Of a stretch of DNA of 64,000 nucleotides, positions 25,045 to 34,392 are shown piece after piece (the stretch's first letter is position 1; every line of letters starts with the position of its first letter). The notes under the pieces were generated by a model. The model made no database searches. It was not told where the DNA came from and saw only the letters and a program-made list of their open reading frames with translations. Location of the stretch: positions 1 through 64,000 of the forward strand of contig JAGBFR010000059.1 in NCBI GenBank assembly GCA_017936375.1. The letters run 5' to 3'. The stretch is from Clostridia bacterium. Its GTDB lineage: Bacteria; Bacillota; Clostridia; Christensenellales; Aristaeellaceae. Position numbers and translations under genes: made by a program.

Positions 25045-25980
25045 TTACTCGGCGATGGCCTCGTAGCCCTCGGGGATGGCGACGCCCAGCGCCTCGGCGT
25101 TGGCGGCGTTGTACTTCTTGGTGAACTGCGGCGCATACTCGATCGGCATGGCGGAGACGTCCGCGCCATTTTCGAGAATCTCATACGCCATCAGGCCGGT
25201 GGCGTAGCCGATGTCGTAGTAGCTGATGGTCAGGGTCGCAACGCCGCAGCCCCTGCAGATGCCTTCTTCGCCGGCGATGACCGGAACCTTCGCGGGAATG
25301 ACCTCGTTGGCGATGGTCTCGGTGTAGGCGGCGGCGGTGTTATCGGTCGGGATGTAGATCACGTCGCACTCGGCAGCGGCCAGCGCGGAGACGGACGCGA
25401 CGTCGTTGGAATCGGTGAAGGCGAATTCTTCGGTCTCATAGCCCAGCGCCTTGAGCTCCTCGCCGACGACCTTGACCTGATAGATGGAGTTCGCCTCGGC
25501 GGAGCAGTAGAGCAGGCCGACCTTCTTCGCCTCGGGGAAGAGCTCCTTGACCATCGCAGCCTGCTCAGCGAGCGGGGCGAGGTCGGAGGTGCCGGAGACG
25601 TTGATGCCGGTCACGCCGGTGAAGTCCTCGATATCCAGCGCGACGCCGTACTCGGTGATGGAGGTGGCGAGGATCGGGATATCGCCCGTGGCGGCGACGG
25701 CAGCCTGCAGGGCCGGGGTCGCGTTGGCCATGATCAGATCCACGCCGTTGGAGGCGAAGGTGCTGGTGATGATCGCGCAGGTCGCGGCGTCGCCGGAGGC
25801 ATTCTGCTCGTCAAACTCGACGTCCGGCATCTTCTCCGTCAGCGCATCCTTAAAGCCCTGGGTCGCCGCGTCGAGCGCGTCGTGCTGAACGAGCTGGCAG
25901 ATGCCGACCGTCGCCGCCCTGGCGCAGGCCGCGCAGGCGATCATGGTAAGCGCGAGAACGAGAGCAATAATCTTCTTCAT
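25045..25980 (-). CDS. ABC transporter substrate-binding protein (PF04392 family)
   Basis: 311 residues from the ATG of MKKIIALVLALTMIACAACA, with GGAGG upstream. It carries a signal peptide with cysteines at its end that may act as a weak lipobox. The mature protein shows the family pattern TVGICQLVQHDALDAATQGFKDAL, ANATPALQAAVAATGDIPI and VIAGEEGICRGCGVATLTISYYDIGYATG. Known members bind aromatic amino acids (TrpX) or remain unassigned. No T-box or other riboswitch precedes it, unlike some TrpXYZ operons. It is first in the operon behind a near-perfect promoter. Confidence 0.9.
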   Translation of the reverse strand: MKKIIALVLALTMIACAACARAATVGICQLVQHDALDAATQGFKDALTEKMPDVEFDEQNASGDAATCAIITSTFASNGVDLIMANATPALQAAVAATGDIPILATSITEYGVALDIEDFTGVTGINVSGTSDLAPLAEQAAMVKELFPEAKKVGLLYCSAEANSIYQVKVVGEELKALGYETEEFAFTDSNDVASVSALAAAECDVIYIPTDNTAAAYTETIANEVIPAKVPVIAGEEGICRGCGVATLTISYYDIGYATGLMAYEILENGADVSAMPIEYAPQFTKKYNAANAEALGVAIPEGYEAIAE

Positions 25981-26036
25981 TATGGTTACCTCCAGTGACA
26001 TCCCGTCTGGCGGGGTGTTTTCAAAATGTTGAAGCC

Positions 26037-26065
26037 ATTATAACTCCGCCTCAACGCTTTGTCAA
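26037..26065 (-). promoter_or_regulatory. Consensus sigma-A promoter of the ABC importer operon
   Basis: The minus strand has TTGACA at 26065-26060, a 17-bp spacer and TATAAT at 26042-26037. Both hexamers are perfect, predicting strong constitutive expression unless repressed. Confidence 0.9.
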
Positions 26066-26193
26066 CATCACAATCGCGGATATTTCCATATTTTCATCGG
26101 TTTTCGAGGATTATTTATCATCATCCCAAGAAGTCAATTGACATTTTCTCATCTTACATACAGATTATTTGTCAACTCACATGGCGCATCATC

Positions 26194-26226
26194 AAAAAAC
26201 ACGCCGCGGAGACATGCCCCGCGGCG
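26194..26226 (-). terminator. Rho-independent terminator after gdhA
   Basis: An 8-bp stem (CGCCGCGG / CCGCGGCG) with a 9-nt loop is followed on the minus strand by GT and a run of six T. It lies 18 bases past the gdhA stop. Confidence 0.85.
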
Positions 26227-26243
26227 CATATGAAGCACTGTGA

Positions 26244-27674
<1,431 letters not shown>

Positions 27675-27786
27675 TCATTTTTGAAAAATTTCTCACATTC
27701 CCTTCATTCCTGCATCAATTCGAATGTTTTTTGCATTATTCCCTTATCTCTCTCCCGTATCAGTCTATGCCGTCCTCCCCGCCGCG

Positions 27787-27829
27787 GCAAAAAAAAAACG
27801 GGCCGCGCAGCCGTCGCCGGCCTGCAGCC
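27787..27829 (-). terminator. Terminator after the Gfo/Idh/MocA gene
   Basis: On the minus strand an imperfect GC stem (ACGGGCTGC against GCGGCCCGT) is followed by a run of nine T, 19 bases past the stop codon. Confidence 0.75.
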
Positions 27830-27847
27830 CGTCCGATATTCTGTTGC

Positions 27848-28915
27848 TTATGCCTCGTCCCACGGCATGCGCTCGGTCTTGCCCATCGCATCGCGCGCCG
27901 CCAGATCCCACAGGCGGATCGCCAGATATGTATCGCCATAGGCATACGCATCCGGGTAGAAGGGCCTGCCCGTGCGCACGGTCTCGCCCATGCGGCGCAG
28001 GACGTCCGCAATCGCGATCTCATCCTCAATCATCGGCACATCCGACGGGAAGGGATTGGTATACAGGCGCTCGCCCTCAAAGTCGACCGCGCGGATCGTG
28101 CCCGTTTTGAGGTCCTTCCTCACCTCAAGGCGCGCGCGCTGCGGCCTGTTCTGCGCGTCCGTCCAGAGCACCTCGTCGTCAAAGATCTCGCCCCGCGTGC
28201 CGAGGATGCGCAGATGGCTGGTGCGCGTGGCGCTGCGGTACTGCGTGCCGCAGAAGTCGTAGAGGCCAAGCTTGCCGTCCGGATAGTCAAAGTGCGCAAA
28301 CGTCCTGTTCTCAAACCCGACCTCACCGTCGGTATGGATGCCGTCGCGCGCGCCGGTGACGATGATCGGCGTATTGACGCTGCGGGCGCGGATCGCGATC
28401 TCGCCCGGCTGCGGCTGCAGGAAGAAGCGCAGCAGGCTCACGCCATGGTAGTCATGCGCCACGGAGAGCCAGCAGTTGTGCACATCGCCCAGCAGGCCGC
28501 GGTCAAGCAGCGCGCGGCGCGCCTGATGCGTCGGCCAGAGGAAGTACTGCTCCGCCAGCTGCAGCGGCGTGCCCGTGCGCTGATGAATGGCCCAAAGGCG
28601 CATGAGGGACGCGTCGTCCATCGCCAGCGGCGTCTCCGAGAGCGCGGGCATACCCGCCTCAAGGAGCTTTTCAAGCGTCTGTTCCATGATGGCGCGCGGC
28701 ACGCAGGAGACGACGAACTCCGGCTTTGTCTCAAGCAGCGCCTCGATGGAGCCCACGGCGTTGACGCCGTAGAGCGCGCCGTGCTCCTTCGCCCTCGCCT
28801 CATTGCGGCAGGCCACGCCGGTCAGTTCAAAGATCTCCGGCAGACACTTGGCGATGCGGATAAAATACAGCGAGCGGTAGCCCGTGCCGATCAGGCCAAA
28901 GCGAATCTTCTTCAT
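27848..28915 (-). CDS. Gfo/Idh/MocA family oxidoreductase
   Basis: 355 residues. The N-terminal Rossmann domain has FGLIGTGYRSLYFIRIAK and the family's central block is SETPLAMDDASLMRL, where the usual EKP lysine position is Thr. A C-terminal alpha/beta dimerisation domain follows with CGTQYRSATRTSHLRILGTRGEIFDDE. Family members reduce or oxidise sugars, inositols or their derivatives with NAD(P). The substitution in the EKP motif leaves catalysis uncertain; some members lack the lysine. The gene follows the alpha/beta hydrolase by 23 bp and is followed by a terminator. Confidence 0.82.
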   Translation of the reverse strand: MKKIRFGLIGTGYRSLYFIRIAKCLPEIFELTGVACRNEARAKEHGALYGVNAVGSIEALLETKPEFVVSCVPRAIMEQTLEKLLEAGMPALSETPLAMDDASLMRLWAIHQRTGTPLQLAEQYFLWPTHQARRALLDRGLLGDVHNCWLSVAHDYHGVSLLRFFLQPQPGEIAIRARSVNTPIIVTGARDGIHTDGEVGFENRTFAHFDYPDGKLGLYDFCGTQYRSATRTSHLRILGTRGEIFDDEVLWTDAQNRPQRARLEVRKDLKTGTIRAVDFEGERLYTNPFPSDVPMIEDEIAIADVLRRMGETVRTGRPFYPDAYAYGDTYLAIRLWDLAARDAMGKTERMPWDEA

Positions 28916-28938
28916 CCGAACCCCTCCTTGGATTCCGC

Positions 28939-29904
28939 TTATTCCTCTGCAAAGAAGCCCAGCACAGCCTGCACATAGGCCTCCATCACCTCGTCATGGG
29001 AGAGATAGAGCTCATGCCGCGCGTCAAACGCCTGCAGCCTCGCGCCGGGGATCATCGAGACAAACTGCTCCTGCTCCGGGAGCTTGACGACGTCGTCCCG
29101 CAGCGCCTGACACAGGAGAAGCGGGGTCGTGATCTTCGCCGCATTCGCCGGGTCAAGGAGCTCGTCCGTGACGGCGAGCGCCTCCCAGAGCCAGTCGTTG
29201 GTCGGGGAGCAATTGCGCAGGTGCAGGTTGCGCATGCGCTTTTCCTTGTAATAGGAGAAGCGGGCGAGGCTCGTCGAGCAGCTCGTCTCCAGCCGCTCGC
29301 CCTCGGGGTCATAGTCCCGCCCGACGATGGCGCGCGCACGCCCCCTTCCCAGCTTACGGCTCAGGGCGAGCACGCCCTTCGCCACAGGCAGCGGGAAGCC
29401 GCCCGTGCAGGCGGCGATCATGGGCGAGGTCAGCACCGCGCGGGCAAACCAGCCCGGATGCGCCATCATCGCCTTCGCGCCGACCGCGCCGCCCATCGAG
29501 TGGGCATAGAGCATGAGCGGCGCGTCCCCCATGCGCGGGAAGACGACCTTATCCATGAAGACCTCAAGATCCTCGATGTATTGGCCAAAGCGGTCCACAT
29601 GCGTCACCGTCAGGTCCTCGATCTCGCGCACGGACTGCCCGTGGCCGCGATGATCGTAGGAGAAGACGCTGTACCCGCTGCTCAGGAAGTACCACGCCAT
29701 CTCGCGCAGCTTCTCCGCGGACTCCGTATAGCCGTGGAGCATCACCACGGCGCGCTTGGCGTCGTAGCGGTTATAGATCTCCGCATGCAGCGAGCCGCCG
29801 CCCGGGAGGGGCAATTCAATCTCCTCGCGCAGCGCCTCAAGCCCCGGCTCCACAACCGTGCGCATCAGTTTATCATATTGTTTTTCACCGATCAGCTTCA
29901 GCAT
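28939..29904 (-). CDS. Alpha/beta hydrolase (lysophospholipase/monoglyceride lipase-like)
   Basis: 321 residues from the ATG preceded by GGAGG. It shows VVMLHGYTESAEKLREMAWYF, YDHRGHGQS, the nucleophile elbow LYAHSMGGAVGAKAM, an acidic residue in CQALRDDVVKLPEQ and the catalytic histidine in DARHELYLS. This is the Hydrolase_4/PldB pattern, cytoplasmic, acting on lysophospholipids, monoglycerides or similar esters. The exact substrate is unknown. It is first in a two-gene transcript with the Gfo/Idh/MocA oxidoreductase. Confidence 0.88.
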   Translation of the reverse strand: MLKLIGEKQYDKLMRTVVEPGLEALREEIELPLPGGGSLHAEIYNRYDAKRAVVMLHGYTESAEKLREMAWYFLSSGYSVFSYDHRGHGQSVREIEDLTVTHVDRFGQYIEDLEVFMDKVVFPRMGDAPLMLYAHSMGGAVGAKAMMAHPGWFARAVLTSPMIAACTGGFPLPVAKGVLALSRKLGRGRARAIVGRDYDPEGERLETSCSTSLARFSYYKEKRMRNLHLRNCSPTNDWLWEALAVTDELLDPANAAKITTPLLLCQALRDDVVKLPEQEQFVSMIPGARLQAFDARHELYLSHDEVMEAYVQAVLGFFAEE

Positions 29905-30006
29905 ATGAACCTCCGTGCACATCGTCTCTATCTGATGTTATTATAGCGCACGCAGGCCGCTTTGCACAGTAAAGAATTTGCAATTCCCGGCGTTATTTTG
30001 CCCGGG

Positions 30007-30441
30007 TCACATGGTCCTGTTGTAGATATGCCACGCCGCGAGCTTGACCAGCGCCACCGCGCACATGAGCATGCTCGTCACGCCCATGTACAGGTGATCG
30101 CCGCGGATCATCGCGATGACCACGATCACAACCAGCGCAAAGACCGCCGCGATCGCCGCCGCGCTCTGCGCCTTATACGCCACGGCCATGCCGCGCTCAT
30201 CCGTCATGGCGAGGTCGTTGTCCTTCGCCCGCTCCTCGCCAAGGCGCGCCCGGCGCAGCAGCAGCACAAAGCCCATCAGCGCCAGCGACGTGCCAAGGCC
30301 GCTGACAAAGCCCGCGATGCGCGCGGCCAGATACATCTCATCCGGCAGGAAATACGCCGCAATCGCGCCGACCGCCATCAGCACAAGGCCGGCAATGCCC
30401 ATGGTCATCAGGTTCTTCTTATTGTTCAGCCTGCATTTCAT
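30007..30441 (-). CDS. Small four-helix membrane protein paired with an XRE regulator
   Basis: 144 residues with hydrophobic spans at about 13-31, 38-62, 93-112 and 119-137. The cytoplasmic loop LLRRARLGEERAKDNDLAMTDERGMAV contains the D-E-R signature seen in small membrane proteins that are co-encoded with short HTH regulators in Firmicutes. I do not know a function. It follows the regulator by 14 bp, with its own GGGAGG site, so it is probably the regulator's main target or partner. Confidence 0.7.
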   Translation of the reverse strand: MKCRLNNKKNLMTMGIAGLVLMAVGAIAAYFLPDEMYLAARIAGFVSGLGTSLALMGFVLLLRRARLGEERAKDNDLAMTDERGMAVAYKAQSAAAIAAVFALVVIVVIAMIRGDHLYMGVTSMLMCAVALVKLAAWHIYNRTM

Positions 30442-30455
30442 TGTGGTATCCTCCC

Positions 30456-30659
30456 TTATTTCTGCTCATCCGAGTCGTCAAAAATCTCCTCAATCGGCAG
30501 CGCGAAATACCGCGCCAGCCGGAACGCCAGCGCCAGAGACGGGTTGTACTTCCCCTTCTCCAGCGAGATCACCGTCTGCCTGGAGACGCCCAGCGCCTGC
30601 GCCAGATCCTCCTGGCGGACGCCGCGCTCACGGCGCAGCTCCTCAAGCCTGTTTTTCAT
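30456..30659 (-). CDS. XRE-family (Cro/CI-type) HTH regulator
   Basis: 67 residues from the ATG of MKNRLEELRRERGVRQEDLAQALGVSRQTVISLEKGKYNPSLALAFRLARYFALPIEEIFD. Almost the whole protein is one HTH domain, of the YozG/YgzD-like short class. The longer upstream frame runs through the promoter and was not used. A perfect inverted repeat (GTAAAGC / GCTTTAC) overlaps its predicted transcription start, consistent with autoregulation. Confidence 0.88.
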   Translation of the reverse strand: MKNRLEELRRERGVRQEDLAQALGVSRQTVISLEKGKYNPSLALAFRLARYFALPIEEIFDDSDEQK

Positions 30660-30681
30660 GTCGATCACCTCTTTTTCAGAA

Positions 30682-30732
30682 GTAAAGCTTGCTTTACATT
30701 GACAGGATACCACAGGATCACGCAGATGTCAA
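30682..30732 (-). promoter_or_regulatory. Promoter and palindromic operator of the XRE operon
   Basis: The minus strand has TTGACA at 30732-30727, 17 bp, then TATCCT at 30709-30704. Just downstream, GTAAAGC-N2-GCTTTAC (30682-30697) is a perfect 7-bp inverted repeat covering the likely start site. A further half-site GTAAAGT lies at 30743-30737 upstream of the -35. Confidence 0.7.
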
Positions 30733-30805
30733 GGGTACTTTACATTTCTGTGCAGAGAATTTTTCTTCACATGTGCAATGTCTGCATACGCCAAATCTAT
30801 CCGCC

Positions 30806-30985
30806 CGCTTGCTCCCTCCGTCTCGCCTTCGGCGATCCACCTCCCTCCCGGAGGGAGGTTCGTCTCGTGCAGCTTTAGCAAATCCGCGATATGAATTTGC
30901 AAATCGGCGCTTATTCGAAGCTCCCTCCGGGAGGGAGCTGTCAGTGAGCGTCAGCGAACTGACTGAGGGAGCCAGCGGGCACAGA
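30806..30985. repeat. Inverted pair of palindromic repeat family B
   Basis: The left unit reads from GCTCCCTCCGTC through hairpin CGCCTTCGGCG to CTCCCTCCCGGAGGGAGG; the right unit is the same design in reverse, ending ACTGAGGGAGCCAGCGGGC. About 70 bp of unrelated AT-richer sequence separates them. This pair accounts for most of the 405-bp gap before 31065; no gene is visible. Confidence 0.8.
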
Positions 30986-31016
30986 AACTGCACCAACCAT
31001 CAAACACTTGCCTTAT

Positions 31017-31051
31017 GAAAAAACCCCGGAGAAGCGCCTGCCTCTCCGGGG
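31017..31051 (-). terminator. Terminator after the nitroreductase gene
   Basis: A 9-bp stem (CCCCGGAGA / TCTCCGGGG) is followed on the minus strand by a run of six T, 14 bases past the stop codon. Confidence 0.85.
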
Positions 31052-31064
31052 AAATTTCTTTGGT

Positions 31065-31811
31065 TTACTTCCCCTCGACCCATTCGTCGATCATCTGCCT
31101 GACCGAGCGGGACATCTCCCGGCTGAAGTCGCAGTTCCACTTGCGCTTGGTAAAGGCCAGCAGCCAGCGGTCAAAGTCCTCGCCGGAGAGGCCCTGACGG
31201 CGCTCCAGCATCGCGCGGAAGCCCTCCGCACCCGCGGGGCGATAGCTGTTCTCATGCACGACGTCGGCGATCTCAAAGCGCGGGGGCTTGACCCGCTCGC
31301 GCTGCTGCTGCGTCGGCACGCCGACGACCACCATGCACACGGGCTTGACATACTCCGGCAGGCCGAGGATCGCGCGCTGCACGTCGCAGTTCTCCATGAT
31401 ATCGCCGATGTAGCAGGAGCCGTAGCCCAGCGCGTCCGCCGCGACGACGGCGCTCTGCGCGGCGATCACGGTGTCGCTCATCGCCAGCAGGAAGTCGCCC
31501 TCCGCAGGCTGACGGAGCGCCTCGCCGAGTTCGACCGTCTTGAACAGATCGAACCAGCGCTTATAATCCGCGCAGAAGACCAGCACCAGCGGCGCCTTGG
31601 CGATGAAGGGCTGATTATCGCAGGAAACAGCCAGCGCGTCCTTCTTCTGCTGATCGGTCACGTGGATCGCCGTCCAGAGGGTCATATTGCCCGCGGTCGG
31701 CGCCTGCACGGCGGCGGCAAGGATGGCCTGCACGTCCTCGTGCGGGATCTCCTGCTTCTCATATGCGCGCACGCTCTTGCGCGCCATCAGCTGTCTGATC
31801 GTGTCATTCAT
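31065..31811 (-). CDS. Nitroreductase family protein (NfsA/FRP-like)
   Basis: 248 residues from the ATG of MNDTIRQLMARKSVRAYEKQEIPHED, with AGAGG upstream; it overlaps the rsmI stop by 8 bp. Family features: FMN phosphate-binding RKSVRAYE at the start, AAVQAPTAGNMTLWTAIHV, and GYGSCYIGDIMEN. The length and the C-terminal arm match NADPH-dependent oxygen-insensitive nitroreductases. It would reduce nitroaromatics, quinones or flavins in the cytoplasm. Translational coupling to rsmI is unusual but may only reflect gene packing. Confidence 0.9.
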   Translation of the reverse strand: MNDTIRQLMARKSVRAYEKQEIPHEDVQAILAAAVQAPTAGNMTLWTAIHVTDQQKKDALAVSCDNQPFIAKAPLVLVFCADYKRWFDLFKTVELGEALRQPAEGDFLLAMSDTVIAAQSAVVAADALGYGSCYIGDIMENCDVQRAILGLPEYVKPVCMVVVGVPTQQQRERVKPPRFEIADVVHENSYRPAGAEGFRAMLERRQGLSGEDFDRWLLAFTKRKWNCDFSREMSRSVRQMIDEWVEGK

Positions 31812-32703
31812 CGTCCTCTTCCTCCCCGTCGTCTTCATCGCTCATCAGGTCCTCAAGGAAGCGCTGCACCGCCGTGCGCGCGCGGTAGGCGTCGTTGCGC
31901 TTTGCGCCGCGCGCGATCAGCCGCTCGCCCGCCTCGCGCAGGTCGCAGCCCTCCATCAGCGCCTCAAAGATCTGCGCCTCGAGGCTCGCCGAGGAGGCGG
32001 CCTCCTGCGCCTCGGTCTCTGCGGCGCTCATGTCGAGCACGAGGCAGTACTCGCCCTTCTCCGCCTTCTCATTCGCCTCGAGCATGGAAAGCACCTCGCC
32101 CGCCTCGCCGCGGATGGTCTTTTCATAGAGCTTGGTCAGGTCGCAGCTGGCGGAGACGAGGCAGCCAGGCAGCGTCTCGGCGATCGTGCGCACGAGCTCG
32201 ATGACCCTGTGCGGGCTCTCATGCACCACGCCGATGGGCACGCCGCTGCGCTTCATGGACAGGAGCTTTTCACGCAGCTCCTTCTTCTGCCGGGGCAGGA
32301 AGCCGTAGAACGCGAACTCCCGCGTGTCAAATCCGCTGACGGAGAGCGCGCTGGCCATGGCCGTCGGCCCGGGGACGGCGAGGACCTCGATCCCCAGCGC
32401 CGCCGCCTCGCGCACGAGCACGCTGCCCGGGTCGGAGATGCAGGGCGTGCCCGCATCGGTGACGACAGCGACGGTCAGATCCTCCTCCAGCATCCGCTGA
32501 GGCAGGGACGCGGCGCGGTGCTCCTCGTTATGCTGATGATTGGAGATGCAGGGTGTGTCAATCCCGAAGTGATTGAGCAGCGCGCGGGTGACGCGCGTAT
32601 CCTCCGCGGCGATGAGATCGGCGTTCTTCAGCGTCTCGATGGCGCGCGGGGTCATATCGGAAAGGTTGCCGATCGGCGTGGCAACGACGTAAAGACGGGG
32701 CAT
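31804..32703 (-). CDS. rsmI: 16S rRNA (cytidine1402-2'-O)-methyltransferase
   Basis: 299 residues from the ATG following GGAGGG. The SAM-dependent tetrapyrrole-methylase fold is plain: LYVVATPIGNLSDMTPRAIETL, the motif SNHQHNEEHRA, VVTDAGTPCISDPG and VPGPTAMASALSVSGF. The family methylates the ribose of C1402 in 16S rRNA. The acidic tail (SDEDDGEEEDDE) is an unremarkable extension. RsmH, which modifies the base of the same nucleotide, is encoded 700 bp upstream, so the two C1402 enzymes are neighbours. Confidence 0.95.
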   Translation of the reverse strand: MPRLYVVATPIGNLSDMTPRAIETLKNADLIAAEDTRVTRALLNHFGIDTPCISNHQHNEEHRAASLPQRMLEEDLTVAVVTDAGTPCISDPGSVLVREAAALGIEVLAVPGPTAMASALSVSGFDTREFAFYGFLPRQKKELREKLLSMKRSGVPIGVVHESPHRVIELVRTIAETLPGCLVSASCDLTKLYEKTIRGEAGEVLSMLEANEKAEKGEYCLVLDMSAAETEAQEAASSASLEAQIFEALMEGCDLREAGERLIARGAKRNDAYRARTAVQRFLEDLMSDEDDGEEEDDE

Positions 32704-32731
32704 GGGCTTCCCTCCTTGGGTTGATACAGGC

Positions 32732-32739
32732 ATTATACC
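32732..32739 (-). promoter_or_regulatory. Extended -10 promoter of rsmI
   Basis: The minus strand reads TGGTATAAT (TATAAT at 32737-32732), a TGN extended -10 without a good -35, about 30 bases before the rsmI start. Confidence 0.5.
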
Positions 32740-32751
32740 AGATTCCGCCGC

Positions 32752-32780
32752 AAAAGAAAAGCGGCCCGTAAGGCCGCTTG
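32752..32780 (-). terminator. Hairpin terminator between the PNPOx-like gene and rsmI
   Basis: AAGCGGCC / GGCCGCTT forms an 8-bp stem followed on the minus strand by TTCTTTT. It lies just upstream of the rsmI promoter. Confidence 0.65.
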
Positions 32781-32817
32781 TTCATCCGATTGAGGCCGAT
32801 CTGCATACGCCGCTCAC

Positions 32818-32947
32818 AACCTCACCCGCCCCTTCGGGGCACCCTCCCCTCCCAGGGGAGGGCTTTTGGTTTTGCTATATCCGTAACTCCTAAGCCTTCC
32901 CCTGAGAGGGGAAGGTGGATCGCCGTAGGCGAGACGGATGAGGTTCT
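32818..32947. repeat. Inverted pair of palindromic repeat family A
   Basis: The left copy runs CCTCACCCGC, hairpin CCCCTTCGGGG, then CCCTCCCCT / AGGGGAGGG; the right copy is reversed, from CCTTCCCCTGAGAGGGGAAGG to GACGGATGAGG. About 25 bp separates them. They lie between the PNPOx-like gene and the terminator before rsmI. Confidence 0.8.
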
Positions 32948-32965
32948 CCCGTAAGGCCGCTCCTG

Positions 32966-33412
32966 TCAGTCATGATGCTTCCCCGTGATCTGCTCCGCGT
33001 CAAGCGCCAGCACGCAGGTGACGCGCAGCATCTCCTCCGGGAAATCAAACGTGCGCCCGGGCGCGTAATGCGCCATGAGCATGCGCAGGCCGTGCACCTT
33101 CTCCTCCCCCTCGAGGAAGCGGAGGCGGCCGCCGCCGCACACGCTGTCAAAGGACGACGTGCCGCTGCAGCCCGCGCCCTCCGTGCCGTAGACGCGGTTA
33201 TTGACATAGACGGTGAAGGCCGCGCGCGGGTCGGCCTGCGCCCGTCGGATCTTCTCCCCCTTCGCCGCGCCGTGGAGATAGAGCGTAAAGCGCCCGTCCC
33301 TCTCCTCATAGCCGTAATTCATCGGGATGACGTACGGCGCATCCCCGGCAAAGGCGATGCTCGCCGCCTGCCCGCGCTCCAATACGGCGCGCAGCGCGGC
33401 AATGTCCGTCAT
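32966..33412 (-). CDS. PNPOx-like flavin-binding protein (NimA-type)
   Basis: 148 residues from the ATG of MTDIAALRAVLERGQAASIAFAGDAPYVIPMNYGYEERDG. The split-barrel FMN-binding pattern (PYVIPMNYGYE, FTLYLHGAAKGEKIRRA, CSGTSSFDSVCGGGRLRFLEG) matches the pyridoxamine-5'-phosphate oxidase-related family that includes 5-nitroimidazole reductases. Such proteins reduce small molecules or act as flavin stores; resistance should not be assumed. It starts 17 bp after the rsmH stop and is likely the last gene of the folC-rsmH transcript. Confidence 0.85.
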   Translation of the reverse strand: MTDIAALRAVLERGQAASIAFAGDAPYVIPMNYGYEERDGRFTLYLHGAAKGEKIRRAQADPRAAFTVYVNNRVYGTEGAGCSGTSSFDSVCGGGRLRFLEGEEKVHGLRMLMAHYAPGRTFDFPEEMLRVTCVLALDAEQITGKHHD

Positions 33413-33429
33413 CTCACGGTCCTTCCTCC

Positions 33430-34392
33430 TCACAGCTTTTCACATCCCCTCAGCATGGCGCTCCTCGAGCGCGCGTTGACCTCGATCTCCTCTTTGGACG
33501 GCTTCACGCCGCCGCCGGACAGCACCTTGACCACCGGCGTCTTTCCGCAGATGCACACGGGGATCCTCGGCGGGCAGGTGCAGGGATTTTGCAGGGTGCG
33601 CAGCGTCTGCTTGGCGATGCGGTCCTCGAGAGAATGGAACGTGATCACCGCCAGACGCCCGCCCGGGGCGAGGAGGTCGACCATGTCCTGCAGGGCGTTT
33701 TTGAGCGGGTCGAGCTCGTCGTTGACCGCGATGCGCAGCGCCTGGAAGGTGCGCCGCGCGCTGTGACCGCTGTCCTGCATGCGGATCTTCTTCGGGATCG
33801 CCGCGTCGACGCAGGCGACGAGATCGCCCGTCGTCTCAAGGGGCTTCTTCGCCCGGTGCTCGATGATGATGTCCGCGATGCGCGCGGCCCACTTCTCCTC
33901 CGCATACTCACGCAGGATGCGGGTGATCTCCGCCTTGTCCCACGTGTTGCAGATGTCCGCGGCAGTCAGCGGCTGATCCTGATCCATGCGCATATCCAGC
34001 GGCGCGTCGGCGTGATAGGAAAAGCCGCGCTCTGCGGTGTCAAGCTGATAGGAGCTCACGCCCAGGTCGACCATCATGCCGTCGATCCGGGTCACGCCGC
34101 GCTCGGCGAGCAGCGCCTTCACGTCGTGGAAATTGCCCTTGATCGCGGTAAAATTGCCCGCGCCGGAAAGCCGGGCGGACGCCGCGGCGAGCGCGTCGTT
34201 ATCCCGGTCGATGCCGTAGAGATGGCCCGTGCCGTTCAGCCTGCGCAGGATCTCCTCGCTGTGGCCGCCGCCGCCGAGCGTGCCGTCCACATAGACGCCG
34301 CCCTCGCGCACATTCAGCATATCGACCGTCTCATGGAGCATGACGCTCACATGGGAGAACTTCACCGGGGACGCATTATGTTCAGATGACAT
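33430..34392 (-). CDS. rsmH: 16S rRNA (cytosine1402-N4)-methyltransferase
   Basis: 320 residues from the ATG with AAGGAG upstream, overlapping folC by 11 bp. Clear RsmH/MraW blocks: FSHVSVMLHETVDMLNVREGGVYVDGTLGGGGHSEEIL, GIDRDNDAL, MMVDLGVSSYQLD, RGFSYHADAPLDMRM, and near the C terminus AVITFHSLEDRIAKQ. It methylates N4 of C1402 in 16S rRNA. In most Firmicutes this gene heads the dcw cell-division cluster; here it is instead placed between folC and a flavoprotein, with no ftsL or pbp nearby. Confidence 0.95.
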   Translation of the reverse strand: MSSEHNASPVKFSHVSVMLHETVDMLNVREGGVYVDGTLGGGGHSEEILRRLNGTGHLYGIDRDNDALAAASARLSGAGNFTAIKGNFHDVKALLAERGVTRIDGMMVDLGVSSYQLDTAERGFSYHADAPLDMRMDQDQPLTAADICNTWDKAEITRILREYAEEKWAARIADIIIEHRAKKPLETTGDLVACVDAAIPKKIRMQDSGHSARRTFQALRIAVNDELDPLKNALQDMVDLLAPGGRLAVITFHSLEDRIAKQTLRTLQNPCTCPPRIPVCICGKTPVVKVLSGGGVKPSKEEIEVNARSRSAMLRGCEKL

